From JBGSKV01 sp041740975 (GTDB lineage Bacteria; Bdellovibrionota_B; Oligoflexia; Oligoflexales; JALZUQ01), in contig JBGSKV010000059.1 in the NCBI GenBank assembly GCA_041740975.1, forward strand, positions 1-23,808: a stretch of DNA of 23,808 nucleotides, in the 5' to 3' direction. Shown here piece by piece: positions 1-8,921 of the stretch. The notes beneath the pieces were generated by a model. The model ran no database searches, had not been told where the DNA came from, and was given only the letters and a program-made list of their open reading frames with translations. The translations under genes and the position numbers were made by a program. The first letter of the stretch is position 1. Each line of letters starts with the position of its first letter.

Positions 1-890
1 ACCGAACCTACTTTTATGGCGAATGCTTCACCGGTTGCGATCGCTACATTGAGCGCAAGCCACGCGCCAGCTTTAACTCGCGAGATCGATTTGCCTTGAG
101 CGTCTCGCCCTTCCACCAGATCCATCCAAGACTCACCCACCGCATAGAGCGCTCCAAGTGGGGACAACTGAAATAAAATGGAATCTTTGTTTTGATAGAT
201 AAACTTGCCACCATAGTAGGCCATAAGTCCCATGTTCGGACTCATCCCAAGCTCTTCCCAGGTTTTAGGCTGGGCGATGATCGATGCCACTTCATTGTTA
301 AAATCCAAGGAAGGTGAAGTCTTGTCAGTGAAAATCGCTGCTGGCATCTCATTAAATGTGAGATTGGCAATATCTCGTACTTTGTTCATAAAAAACATGT
401 CTGAGAATCGATCCAGCAGAAACAACGTATGCAGCTCGTGCAGCTCGGCACCACGTTTGCTGCGCATATTTCGTAAGAAATCAGCAATGTCTGCGGCATT
501 GCTTTCACAGTTTCCGGCCCCGCTCATAATCTCATTAAGTTGATACCAGCCCATTTTTCGTCGGAGTCGATCGGCATAAAACTTTTCGAATTCTGGATTG
601 TAACTAACACTTCCACATTTCGAGTTAGCAATGCTTCGTTGAAAATCGGCTAACTTTGTTTTCCATGTGTAGAATCCATTGCGGCCTGCACTGACCTTGC
701 CTTCGTTTTCTGTGAGCGGCGCTTGCACGGACGCAAATCCTACAAAGTAACCAATCCATTTGACGTCTTCACTTCGGTAAGACTCAGAAGCTTCTTCACT
801 CCCACCAACATCTTGAACGGTGGACTGAGTCAAAACCGGTTTGCAGGAAAGAAGGAATAAAAGAAGAAATATACTGGTTATCGAGCGCAT
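1..890 (-). CDS. Lipoprotein of unknown function (C-terminus beyond window)
   Basis: I translated the minus strand from the ATG at 890 and found it open to the window edge, giving 296 residues with no stop. The N-terminus is a short lipoprotein signal (MRSITSIFLLLFLLSC) with a lipobox ending at Cys16, so it is probably lipid-anchored and exported. A good Shine-Dalgarno (AAGGGAG, 6 nt before the ATG) supports the start. The rest is a soluble, mixed-composition domain with GAGNCESNAADIADFL near residues 125-140 and several Trp/Tyr-rich stretches. I recognise no family. It starts 36 bp downstream of arfB on the same strand, so the two may be co-transcribed. The true C-terminus lies outside the window. 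Confidence 0.8.
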   Translation of the reverse strand, partial: MRSITSIFLLLFLLSCKPVLTQSTVQDVGGSEEASESYRSEDVKWIGYFVGFASVQAPLTENEGKVSAGRNGFYTWKTKLADFQRSIANSKCGSVSYNPEFEKFYADRLRRKMGWYQLNEIMSGAGNCESNAADIADFLRNMRSKRGAELHELHTLFLLDRFSDMFFMNKVRDIANLTFNEMPAAIFTDKTSPSLDFNNEVASIIAQPKTWEELGMSPNMGLMAYYGGKFIYQNKDSILFQLSPLGALYAVGESWMDLVEGRDAQGKSISRVKAGAWLALNVAIATGEAFAIKVGS

Positions 891-926
891 TTCCAACTCC
901 CTTTGGGTGGATTCTTAAATGATTGA

Positions 927-1346
927 TTAGTAGAAAGTAACGCGATGCCTTTGGCTTTTTTTGTCCGCATGCTTGCGTTTCGAATCGAGGCGTTTTTTGA
1001 CTTGGTTTTTGGAAGGCTTCGTGGCTTTTCGGGCCTTTTGTACGTAAAGGGCGGCTCGCAGCATGACTGTTAATTTTTCCAGACAATCCAAAACATTGCG
1101 GCCTTGATCTCGGAAGCGATCGCTCGAAAGAACTAAGTTGCCTTCTTTACTTATTTTTCTTTGGTTTTGTTCCACAAAGCGCGCCAAAACTTCGGCCGGG
1201 ACTCGGCGAGTTTTCGTGACATCCCACTTCAGTACGGCTTTCGAGTTCACCTTATTGACGTTTTGTCCGCCTGGGCCCGAACTGCGCGCAAAGCTGAAGC
1301 TAAACTCAGAGAGTGGTATCGATAATTTGTTATCAATTTCAAGCAT
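927..1346 (-). CDS. arfB: Alternative ribosome-rescue factor ArfB (peptidyl-tRNA hydrolase)
   Basis: This 139-residue protein has the class-I release-factor catalytic motif: SSGPGGQNVNKVNSKA, with GGQ at residues 26-28 followed by NVNK. It then carries the typical Lys/Arg-rich C-terminal tail (KATKPSKNQVKKRLDSKRKH). In this family GGQ hydrolyses peptidyl-tRNA on ribosomes stalled without a stop codon, and the basic tail sits in the empty mRNA channel. Length matches E. coli ArfB (140 residues). I chose the ATG at 1346 because MLEIDNKLSIPLSEF matches the usual family N-terminus; an in-frame ATG at 1370 would add eight residues (MMLYSSIH). Neither start has a convincing Shine-Dalgarno. It has no codon-recognition domain, so it is not PrfA or PrfB. 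The lipoprotein gene follows 36 bp downstream. Confidence 0.93.
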   Translation of the reverse strand: MLEIDNKLSIPLSEFSFSFARSSGPGGQNVNKVNSKAVLKWDVTKTRRVPAEVLARFVEQNQRKISKEGNLVLSSDRFRDQGRNVLDCLEKLTVMLRAALYVQKARKATKPSKNQVKKRLDSKRKHADKKSQRHRVTFY

Positions 1347-1420
1347 GTGTATTGACGAGTATAGCATCATCCCATAAAATTTGGATAAGGAATCACGAAA
1401 ACACTAAAGGAAAGCTTCTT

Positions 1421-1618
1421 ATGAAGAAACACCCGGCCTACAAAATCATCGCAAAGAAAAAGAATGGCAAATTCATCGTCCGCAAGCGCGGCGGCAAGCT
1501 TATAAACGGTGTTGAGAAGATCAAGATCCTCGTCGAAGCTGGTAAGATCAAAACGGCCGTCCCTAAGACGGAAGCCCCCGTCGTGGAAACCACGGAAGAG
1601 GCTCCAGCCGCCGAATAG
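1421..1618 (+). CDS. Small bipartite basic/acidic protein, unknown function
   Basis: The 65-residue product begins at an ATG preceded by AAAGGAAAG at suitable spacing. An in-frame upstream extension to 1313 exists, but it overlaps the arfB 5' end and lacks a ribosome site. The first 40 residues are strongly basic (KKHPAYKIIAKKKNGKF, IVRKRGGKLINGVEKIK). The last 18 are Ala/Pro/Glu-rich and acidic (PKTEAPVVETTEEAPAAE). There is no signal peptide or membrane segment. A strong intrinsic terminator follows 30 bp downstream, so this is a self-contained transcription unit. The charge pattern suggests a nucleic-acid- or ribosome-associated small protein, but that is inference and I recognise no family. 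Confidence 0.7.
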   Translation: MKKHPAYKIIAKKKNGKFIVRKRGGKLINGVEKIKILVEAGKIKTAVPKTEAPVVETTEEAPAAE

Positions 1619-1647
1619 CCCTCCCCATTTGTCGTAGTTCCCAGACA

Positions 1648-1687
1648 CCCTTTATTTTGAGCTCAAAATAAGGGGGGTTTATTTTTT
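1648..1687 (+). terminator. Intrinsic terminator after the 65-residue protein gene
   Basis: A near-perfect palindrome centred on GAGCTC (TTATTTTGAG/CTCAAAATAA) is extended by a T-G wobble and three C-G pairs to a stem of about 14 bp. The stretch GTTTATTTTTT follows it directly. It ends the small gene before the next gene on the same strand starts at 1810. Confidence 0.88.
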
Positions 1688-1809
1688 AGTAAATTCATAA
1701 GCTTACGCTCTTTCCTAAAGCATCCTGCCCCCTTACCGAATCTTATTTCTAACGGAGGTAAGGCCTTGGTCTTGTTTTCGTAAACCCCCAACGTAGAGGT
1801 AGGTAAATT

Positions 1810-3927
1810 ATGAAAACGGTAGTCACATTGTTGTACGCTTTAGCTCTGCTGCTGCAGGGTTGCGGCCAACCTCCGGCTTTCGTCGAACGAGATCCCGGAA
1901 GCAATGCCCTCCCTAAGCCTGTTTTGCCAGATGGTCCTGGCGGTAGAATCGACGATCACGGAAATCCGGTCGATGATGACGACAACGATCCATTTGATCC
2001 AAACAAGGAACTTTATCAATTAGGCCAATCATTCGTTGCAGGATCTGCAGTGAGCGACGGTTTGAGCGTAGACCTCAACGACCCGTTCATTGAAAAAGAC
2101 CTGACCATGAGTCGTGCCTACTTCAATCGCTCACTTAGCTATACGCAGGTGAACCGACCAACGATTACCGACAATCATAACCAAGGTCACCCAGCAAGTC
2201 CGGTTACCGACACCATCACTCAAAATGAGTCGGACCATTTGTTGGATATCCTCGTTGTGGTCGACAACTCTGGATCGATGGCGCAAGAGCAAGCCAACTT
2301 GGCAACGAAGCTTGCACCACTCCTTCAAGAAGTAGCGGATACAAACTGGCGTATCGCCGTGAACACAACGGACCCTGCAAAAGGTTGCGTAAACCACATC
2401 ATCAACAAAGGTGATGCAAACATCGCTGCGAAATTCCAAACTGCGGTGAATGCGGGAATCAATGGATCCGGTAATGAAGTCGGCGTACTCCAAGCTGTGA
2501 ACGGCCTTAAGGGCGAATGCTTGAGTTCTCCATGGGTTCGTAATGATTCAAATGTCGCTGTCTTGATTGTTAGTGATGAGGACAACTGTAGTAACGGAAA
2601 TGGCTGCGGTACGCAACCACACAAATCTGCCAGTTTTCTTTCAGACTACCTTTCCAGCATTCGTGTTTTGGGAACAAACGCCCGTGTATACGGTATCGTT
2701 TGGCATCCATCACAAACTCAAGCGCAGTGTTCAACTGGTGCTTTCAAAGCTAACCAATATGCAAGTTTAATTGCTGGTACAAACGGTACTTGGGGTTCTA
2801 TCTGCGATGCGGACTACACCAATACTTTAGCGGCAATATCAACTGACATTTCGATTTCTTTGAACACTCAATTTACCTTATCGCACAATCCAGTTCCTGG
2901 CTCTCTAGTGGTACGAGTCAATGGAGCCTTGCAATCAGGTAACTACAACGTAACGCAAAATATCGTGACTTTTACCAGTAACCCACCGCCAGAAGGTGCA
3001 ACCGTTACTTTTGATTACAATCACGATTCGGCTCCGATTGTTGCAAGCTTTGACCTAAGCAAAAATCCAGCCGCCGGAACTTTGAAAGTTTTTGTGAATG
3101 GATCTTTGGTAGGCCCAGCGGCTTATAACTACGACGCTGCGAACAATGAGGTGGATTTCGTATCTCCTCCTGCTCACAACGCTTTAGTAAGCTTGCAGTA
3201 CCGCGAGAATTCACCAGCGCTCATAAGTAGCTTCGCACTAAGTGGATCGGTAAATGTTTCTTCCATAGGTGTGAAAGTAAATGGTTCGTCGGTATCTTCC
3301 GGAGTCAGTTTCCACACGCCATCAAACAGCGTGGTGTTTGCAACTGCCCCGGCTGACAACGCTTCCATCGTCGTGACTTACCAAGAAATTGGCAGTGCCA
3401 TTCTTTCTTACGCGTTTGCAGTGGACGCGAACTTAGTGGACGACATGGAAATTGAAGATGCCATTAGTGGTTCGCCAATTCCTTTCGCTTATATGGGTGG
3501 AAATATCATATTCGGCGCGGGAGTTTGGGTCGAAGGACGCCAAGTTGTGATTCGTTATCCAAATGCTGGCTTTGGTCAGATGTCCGTAAGCTTACCACAC
3601 ACCCCTATCAGTGCCTCTGTATCTGCAGAAGCCGGTGGAATGTTGTGTGCAAACTTAACGGTTACTGGAAACGTTGTGAACTTGAGTGGTTGTAACTTTC
3701 CTGTGAATGCTGGCCAAGTCGACATAGAGTATTTGTACTTACCAGCCGGTTCGAGCACGTTTACTTTTACACCAGCCATCCCAGTAAGCTTGGATGACGT
3801 TCTTTGGGATGTGACGGTGAATGGTTCGGCTTTCTACAATTACACCAGAACTGGTCGCGTGTTTACTTTCAATAGCGCCGTACCAAGTGGAACTGTCGTG
3901 AAGGTTAACGCAAGCTACTACAACTAA
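1810..3927 (+). CDS. Von Willebrand factor A lipoprotein with tandem C-terminal repeats
   Basis: 705 residues. The signal peptide ends in lipobox LQGC (Cys18), so the protein is lipid-anchored. It has an Asp-rich linker (about 50-65) and a VWA domain from about 147 to 345. The metal-ion site is visible as DNSGS (D152, S154, S156), with a later SDEDN segment as the probable third loop. From residue 355 to the end are about six repeats of roughly 60 residues, starting near 355, 414, 475, 536, 595 and 650. Each opens with an F-x-L/F-S-like strand followed by a VNG turn (for example NPVPGSLVVRVNG), suggesting stacked beta-sandwich units. VWA domains bind protein ligands through a divalent metal, so adhesion or complex assembly at the surface is plausible. 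The ribosome site GAGGTAGG precedes the ATG. A strong terminator follows. Confidence 0.88.
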   Translation: MKTVVTLLYALALLLQGCGQPPAFVERDPGSNALPKPVLPDGPGGRIDDHGNPVDDDDNDPFDPNKELYQLGQSFVAGSAVSDGLSVDLNDPFIEKDLTMSRAYFNRSLSYTQVNRPTITDNHNQGHPASPVTDTITQNESDHLLDILVVVDNSGSMAQEQANLATKLAPLLQEVADTNWRIAVNTTDPAKGCVNHIINKGDANIAAKFQTAVNAGINGSGNEVGVLQAVNGLKGECLSSPWVRNDSNVAVLIVSDEDNCSNGNGCGTQPHKSASFLSDYLSSIRVLGTNARVYGIVWHPSQTQAQCSTGAFKANQYASLIAGTNGTWGSICDADYTNTLAAISTDISISLNTQFTLSHNPVPGSLVVRVNGALQSGNYNVTQNIVTFTSNPPPEGATVTFDYNHDSAPIVASFDLSKNPAAGTLKVFVNGSLVGPAAYNYDAANNEVDFVSPPAHNALVSLQYRENSPALISSFALSGSVNVSSIGVKVNGSSVSSGVSFHTPSNSVVFATAPADNASIVVTYQEIGSAILSYAFAVDANLVDDMEIEDAISGSPIPFAYMGGNIIFGAGVWVEGRQVVIRYPNAGFGQMSVSLPHTPISASVSAEAGGMLCANLTVTGNVVNLSGCNFPVNAGQVDIEYLYLPAGSSTFTFTPAIPVSLDDVLWDVTVNGSAFYNYTRTGRVFTFNSAVPSGTVVKVNASYYN

Positions 3928-3950
3928 ATTTTTCTACGGATACTTTGGGG

Positions 3951-3982
3951 AAAAAGGGGAGGTCACAGGACCTCCCCTTTTT
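3951..3982 (+). terminator. Intrinsic terminator of the VWA lipoprotein gene
   Basis: A perfect 14-bp stem (AAAAAGGGGAGGTC / GACCTCCCCTTTTT) closes a 4-nt loop (ACAG). Its 3' arm ends in a T run, and it lies 24 bp after the VWA stop codon. The last T residues overlap the start of a longer inverted repeat. Confidence 0.92.
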
Positions 3983-4098
3983 AATTGGGTCCACCCGACC
4001 ATTTCTGATTTAATTTTATTGAGCCTCCCTTCTCGCCAATTTTTCGCGTTACCCAACTAAATTAAATCGGAAATGGTCGGGTGGCCCCAATTAAAAAA
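3978..4098. repeat. 39-bp-arm inverted repeat (palindromic element)
   Basis: The left arm (3978-4016) and the reverse complement of the right arm (4059-4097) agree at 37 of 39 positions. They share the core CCACCCGACCATTTC and the ends TTTTTAATTGGG and GATTTAATTT. The 42-bp centre has no coding potential. The size (about 120 bp), terminal inverted arms and intergenic location suit a MITE-like or REP-type element, or a second bidirectional terminator. I could not identify a target-site duplication. Confidence 0.85.
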
Positions 4099-4214
4099 TA
4101 AGCAGCTGGAGATTGCAAGACGCAGCGCTTATCCAGCCTTGCATTCAACGAGGTGGATCACAGACCTCTTTATAAGGTATGCTATTTCCCTAAGACATCG
4201 TCTGAGGGTAAGGC

Positions 4215-5660
4215 ATGAAACGGTTTCGCCAGTTAGGTTTCGCAATAATGGCTTCTGTGTCAGCAATCGCAGCGACCTGCTTTTGGCATGGGACGGCGCA
4301 TGCAAATTTTGTTGGATCTGAGTTTGAACTTTTCAATCCAACCACCAGAGCCGATTACTTTACCGTGCATACGTCTCGCATTCTGGACCCGGGTCAGTTT
4401 AATCTGGGAGTCGTATTGGACTTCTCCATAAACTCACTGCCCAAAGTTCACAACGGCGCCGAAATCTGCTGTGATGAACGTGAAGGTTATGCTGACTTAT
4501 TAATTGTTTCCCATTTTCTTTTCGGAGTCGGACTGACAGATCGATGGGACATCGGACTTAGCATGCCGGTAGTGATTGGACAAAGTAACGACGAAAACGA
4601 CAAAGTTAATTTTAATGTCAAAGGCGTTCTCGAAACTCACATCAATTCCAAATTTCGCATTTGGGGTGATGATTGGACTGGTTTAGCCGCAGTTTTTCAC
4701 CTTAGTCAGAACCATACGGAAGATAACCCCTACACCGGCAAAGGTGACGGCCTGACTTATATCCTAGAGTTAGCCTACAGCCGCGAACTTTCCGAAGATA
4801 TCGATATGGGTGCAAACCTAGGGTACCGCTGGCGTGATATCGGCGACAATATTTCTTCGCCGAGCTTTCCGGTGGAACCTATTGCAAGCCAGATCCTGTG
4901 GTCTATGGCCACCAGCGTTGCTTATGACGACGACTTGCGCTGGATCGGCGAGCTTTCGGGTGCCCATAACTTGAATAACTATAAGACCAGTCTTGATCGC
5001 GACGAACATCCGGCTGAAGTTATTTTTGGTGCCGAGTACAATCGCAATCGTAGTCCCTTTGTTTGGCAAGCCGGTATTGGCAGTGAAGTGACACATGCTA
5101 TCGGCACTGCCGATTGGCGCATTTTTGCTGGCCTCAACTGGCAAGGCAGCCTTTGGGAAAAACGCCGCCGCTTGCCAGCAGTCATAAGCCCAGAAGATGG
5201 CGAACTTTATGAAACGAAAACTGTTCGACCCAAACCCAGCGAACCCGTCGTCGCGATCGAACCCGCGAAACCAGCTACCCCAGAAGCGCCTACCATTCCA
5301 CGTAGTCCGCAAGTCGAATCTATTGTTTCCAAAAATATTACGTTTAAGCCCGGATCTCACGCAGATATTGGCATAGCATCTTTAGATGAGTTAGAACAAA
5401 TATCATCGTCCATCAAAGCAAAACCTTTCAAAAAAATTGTTGTGGAAGGTCACACCGACTCCAGCGGTAGCGCCAAACTCAATCAAGCGCTTAGTGAAAA
5501 ACGCGCTGCGACGATTAAGGGATTTTTGGTGAAACGTTACGGCATGGATGCAAACAAAATCGAAACCATCGGATTTGGTGATACGAAACCAGTCGCTGAC
5601 AATAAGACTGAAGAAGGTCGTAAGATGAACCGGCGTGTAGAGTTCAAAGTATACTGGTAG
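4215..5660 (+). CDS. OmpA-family outer-membrane beta-barrel protein
   Basis: 481 residues. A Sec signal peptide is followed by a likely signal-peptidase-I site after AHA (residue 30). Residues 31 to about 325 alternate polar and aromatic strands (LGYRWRDIGDN, WRIFAGLNWQGSLW), as in a beta-barrel. A Pro-rich linker (about 335-372) leads to an OmpA C-terminal domain (about 375-481). That domain contains EGHTDSSGSAKLNQALSEKRA-type sequence, with D415 and R430 in the positions that bind meso-diaminopimelate in OmpA/Pal proteins. It ends in an aromatic residue (VYW). The likely role is anchoring the outer membrane to peptidoglycan, perhaps with a pore. GAGGGTAAGG lies just upstream of the ATG. The gene stands alone, after the inverted repeat and convergent with the glutamate dehydrogenase gene. 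Confidence 0.92.
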   Translation: MKRFRQLGFAIMASVSAIAATCFWHGTAHANFVGSEFELFNPTTRADYFTVHTSRILDPGQFNLGVVLDFSINSLPKVHNGAEICCDEREGYADLLIVSHFLFGVGLTDRWDIGLSMPVVIGQSNDENDKVNFNVKGVLETHINSKFRIWGDDWTGLAAVFHLSQNHTEDNPYTGKGDGLTYILELAYSRELSEDIDMGANLGYRWRDIGDNISSPSFPVEPIASQILWSMATSVAYDDDLRWIGELSGAHNLNNYKTSLDRDEHPAEVIFGAEYNRNRSPFVWQAGIGSEVTHAIGTADWRIFAGLNWQGSLWEKRRRLPAVISPEDGELYETKTVRPKPSEPVVAIEPAKPATPEAPTIPRSPQVESIVSKNITFKPGSHADIGIASLDELEQISSSIKAKPFKKIVVEGHTDSSGSAKLNQALSEKRAATIKGFLVKRYGMDANKIETIGFGDTKPVADNKTEEGRKMNRRVEFKVYW

Positions 5661-5778
5661 AGTCTTGGTTTAAGAAATTTAAAAGGTCTCAACCTACGAA
5701 TAGCTAAGCAAGACTGTTGGCGCTTTATTGACGAACAATTATTATAAATGTTGGAACACTTACGACTACGCCGAATAA

Positions 5779-8700
5779 TCATTCAGGCTCTGGCTTCTTA
5801 GTATTATCCAGCGCATTGTCAAACGTAAACTCAGTCAAATCTCTCGCCGCACTTCGTTTAAGAATTGAACGAATGACATCTTTATCTTTAATAGCCGACT
5901 TGTCTATCGAGGTTAACAACTGCTCGGTAAGAGAGTCATGACGCATGTACTCCATGGCCTTGCGGTAACACTCGTCCGGCTTCTGGGTTGGTAACCAACC
6001 GAGACCCTCATGATAAACGATGTAGCTGGCGATAAATGACGAAACAATAGCAATTTTGTGCGCCTCAGGCAGCTTCTCAATTAGTCGCTCGGCATATTTA
6101 TCGACAATGATTTGCGGGCAATGGCGCCATATGATTTTTTTGCAAAGTTCAGATCCCAAAAGAGTTTCTTTGCGCTCGGTGAGGTGATTCAAAATAGAAT
6201 CCTTTACCGCGTTGATTTCTTTTGAAATCTCAAACGATAAGTCCACCAAGTTTTTAGATTCGCCGAGGCGCTTGTATTCGTGCAACAAAAGCTTCGCTTC
6301 AAAATCAGCTTTCTGACGCAAAATCACAATCACTTGTGAGACATACTTCTCTTTGATTGCCAAAAACTCTTTCGTCGTGAGAACCAGAGAGGCGATGATT
6401 TCGTACGAAGAGCAAATCACTCCGGTTTTATTGGCCGAAGAATCCTTGATCATAATAATACCAAGCTTCTGCAACTCCTCACGAGCTTTGTTCGTAAAGA
6501 ATATATTGGCACCTTCGACAATGGCGCGGCACGTCGGCTTGCCCAGTCCGGCCTGATCGTCTTCATCGACACCCAAAAACTTAACGTAGTTTTTGTCGTG
6601 AACCGTATACGGTCGCCCGCCCGCGGGTATAAAAATATCGGCCGGAGCAACGAAATGGAGATTATTACGCCGCAAAATGTTTTCGTTACTGTCGGCATTG
6701 ATTACGAACGCCGCTTTATCACCGCTAAGTTTCTTGGCATCAAATTTGTTGATGGGATGCCCACCTACGACGAGCCGTAAGAGCTCGGTCCAATCCAAAC
6801 CGGCTGGATCATAGGCAGCGCCGAAACCATCGGCTATCGCGACAACGCGCGCTTGTTCGCCGTACTCGCGATGAAGGATTTTGAGTTCGTTACCCGCGAC
6901 GTCGCCATCAGGACCACCGGTCATTTTCACCGTAAATTTTTGAACTTTCGGGTCTATACCCATGTATTTCAAAACGTTATCAACGAAAACGTTAAGCCCT
7001 TCGGAAGTGACTCCGTATTGCTTGTGGTTAATTCCCTCCCCTGGCTTCGAAGACATAAAGGCTTTGGCATATTTGTAGCCACGGCGATGAGCTTGTTCCG
7101 GAATCCAGTTGATCAGCTCATTTGTTATATTCTCGTCCGGGCCAAGATAAATGATCTCTTCTTTGCTGTAGTAACTCATCTGCTCGGCAAACGCAGCTTC
7201 ATGGGCTTCATCTTCCGCGACCAAAAGGTCGAGGAGTGCGTTCACAGCACCTTTCACCGCCTTATCACGATTTCCATCAGGCTTAAGGAGGAGAACAGCT
7301 TTCGAGCCGCCTTCCGGAATGTCTTTATTCTTTAGTTGTTGGCCATAGCTAAGTCCGTAAACTTCGTCGAACAAGCTTGCCATCGCACTATCATAGTCCG
7401 AAGAGTTCTTAGGCATAACCACACGCAAGCCGCCGCGTGAAATATCGCGCCAACGCACTTGAAAAAACCGGAAGTCACGTCCTACAATGAAAAAGAAAGC
7501 AAACGGAATTTCATTGTAAAATTCGCGGTTTAGCACCTTTGGATCGAGTCGAAACGCAAGACCCGTCTTGGTAGGAATAAAGTAATTTGTTTTGGTTGCG
7601 TGCGCTATGAAGTTCAGACACTCCATGAAAATTTTACGTTCGACATCGCCCAAAATATTTTCTTTGATATTCTTCTTTAATGTTTCAATATCTTGCAAAT
7701 ACACATTCGCATCATAATTCTTAGCGGTTTGCGGATCGAACTTGGAGCGGAAGAGACTGATGATCCTGCTGCATATGTCATGGTACTGCTGGAACGTCGT
7801 CAATATCTTGTAGTTAGAAAAATAGTATGGGTTTTCTTTGCTGAGGGCGATATGGGTCCAACTCGCTAAGGCTCGAAGGTAATTTACCGCATTGATTGAA
7901 TAGAGATATGGTTTTCGCACGAAAACATTGTAGTCGTCCGTATCTACCCAAGCCAAGGTACGAAGTGCCTTAGTGAGCTTGATCATAGGAATCGACTCGA
8001 CGTCAATCGCCTCGTTGTTTTCTCCCGCTAACGTAAAATGCATGACCGTTATGGGTGAATCACATCCAGCCGTAAATCTCGACACAACCGCACGATTGAC
8101 TTGAAAACCGTAACGATTCATCAATTGAAACACTTCACTGAGAATGTCGGAGGCTTGTTCATGTTTAATGCCAAGCGTCAATCGAACCTTGTGCGAATCC
8201 GCAAATGGCTCCACAAAAGTTTGCGCGCCTTCGCGACCGAGCATTTGGCGATACATTCGATAAGTAATATGAAGTCGCGAGTCCGTCGCATAAACGACAA
8301 AGTCATTATCCAAATTATTGAGGTAATAATCTATTTCAACGATTTCGCTCGGGAACTCTTTGTGAAGGGTTTGCTTCGCGGCGACAATTTTTTCTTTGAT
8401 CAAAGTATTCGTCAAATCAAGCGGCACATAATCACTATTGAGAAAAGTCGAAAGAAAAAGGAGTTTATCGCTTGAAAAATATAACGCGCCCATTTTAAAG
8501 GGATGCCCACGGAGCTTCTCGGCCATTTCTAAAAGAATGTCGCTTCGGCCACCCGGACCGATGTACGTTACTTTTTTATTATCACGATCACGAAGCTCGA
8601 TGGTCTGCTTGGATTCGAACACATGCCCAGTAATAATCGCCGACAAATGTCGGACTTTTTCCGGACGCGGCGTCGTCTGGTAATAAATTTGAGGCATATT

Positions 8701-8910
8701 GTTGAAAAACCAAGGAGTCAAAATAGAAATACTTTGCTCAAGGCCCTGCTTAACGGTGTTCGCAATATCTTCGATATACTCGGAGAGATCAGCGCCTTTC
8801 TTGACGTGTTGATCTTTGAGCGAAGTCATAATTTTTTTAGAATCCAACACGTCATCTTCTGGCGTACTGGTCAAACTCATCATGGGATCGTGAACGTGCT
8901 TCTGGTCCAT
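5779..8910 (-). CDS. NAD-specific glutamate dehydrogenase, large (about 115-kDa) class
   Basis: 1043 residues. The C-terminal half carries glutamate-dehydrogenase motifs: RDISRGGLRVV (about 489-498), QQLKNKDIPEGGSKAV (524-539, with lysines 527, 529 and 537 near the active site), GVTSEGLNV (633-641), and TGGPDGDVAGN for dinucleotide binding (664-674). The N-terminal 450 residues are a regulatory-type extension seen in large GDHs. The size matches the 115-kDa class (yeast Gdh2 type) rather than the hexameric 50-kDa or 180-kDa forms. Expected reaction: glutamate + NAD+ + water to 2-oxoglutarate + ammonium + NADH, normally catabolic. It is the last gene of the ExbB-ExbD-GCS2 cluster, 11 bp after the ligase gene, so its expression is probably tied to theirs. 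Confidence 0.93.
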   Translation of the reverse strand: MDQKHVHDPMMSLTSTPEDDVLDSKKIMTSLKDQHVKKGADLSEYIEDIANTVKQGLEQSISILTPWFFNNMPQIYYQTTPRPEKVRHLSAIITGHVFESKQTIELRDRDNKKVTYIGPGGRSDILLEMAEKLRGHPFKMGALYFSSDKLLFLSTFLNSDYVPLDLTNTLIKEKIVAAKQTLHKEFPSEIVEIDYYLNNLDNDFVVYATDSRLHITYRMYRQMLGREGAQTFVEPFADSHKVRLTLGIKHEQASDILSEVFQLMNRYGFQVNRAVVSRFTAGCDSPITVMHFTLAGENNEAIDVESIPMIKLTKALRTLAWVDTDDYNVFVRKPYLYSINAVNYLRALASWTHIALSKENPYYFSNYKILTTFQQYHDICSRIISLFRSKFDPQTAKNYDANVYLQDIETLKKNIKENILGDVERKIFMECLNFIAHATKTNYFIPTKTGLAFRLDPKVLNREFYNEIPFAFFFIVGRDFRFFQVRWRDISRGGLRVVMPKNSSDYDSAMASLFDEVYGLSYGQQLKNKDIPEGGSKAVLLLKPDGNRDKAVKGAVNALLDLLVAEDEAHEAAFAEQMSYYSKEEIIYLGPDENITNELINWIPEQAHRRGYKYAKAFMSSKPGEGINHKQYGVTSEGLNVFVDNVLKYMGIDPKVQKFTVKMTGGPDGDVAGNELKILHREYGEQARVVAIADGFGAAYDPAGLDWTELLRLVVGGHPINKFDAKKLSGDKAAFVINADSNENILRRNNLHFVAPADIFIPAGGRPYTVHDKNYVKFLGVDEDDQAGLGKPTCRAIVEGANIFFTNKAREELQKLGIIMIKDSSANKTGVICSSYEIIASLVLTTKEFLAIKEKYVSQVIVILRQKADFEAKLLLHEYKRLGESKNLVDLSFEISKEINAVKDSILNHLTERKETLLGSELCKKIIWRHCPQIIVDKYAERLIEKLPEAHKIAIVSSFIASYIVYHEGLGWLPTQKPDECYRKAMEYMRHDSLTEQLLTSIDKSAIKDKDVIRSILKRSAARDLTEFTFDNALDNTKKPEPE

Positions 8911-8921
8911 ACATCCTATTC

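Noticed and set aside
1752..1784. Possible leader peptide (GGAGGTAAGG, then TTG and five codons to TAA) before the VWA gene
   Set aside because: It needs a TTG start and encodes only five residues, with no attenuator structure after it; chance is more likely.
4818..5360. Minus-strand 180-codon frame
   Set aside because: It is antisense to the OmpA-family gene and has no recognisable domain or ribosome site.
5661..5715. Inverted pair AGTCTTG / CAAGACT between the convergent OmpA and GDH genes
   Set aside because: Only 7 bp with a 41-nt loop and no T tail; expected by chance in AT-rich spacer.
6853..7335. Plus-strand 160-codon frame
   Set aside because: It is antisense to the conserved catalytic region of the glutamate dehydrogenase, which has clear motifs; this frame has none.
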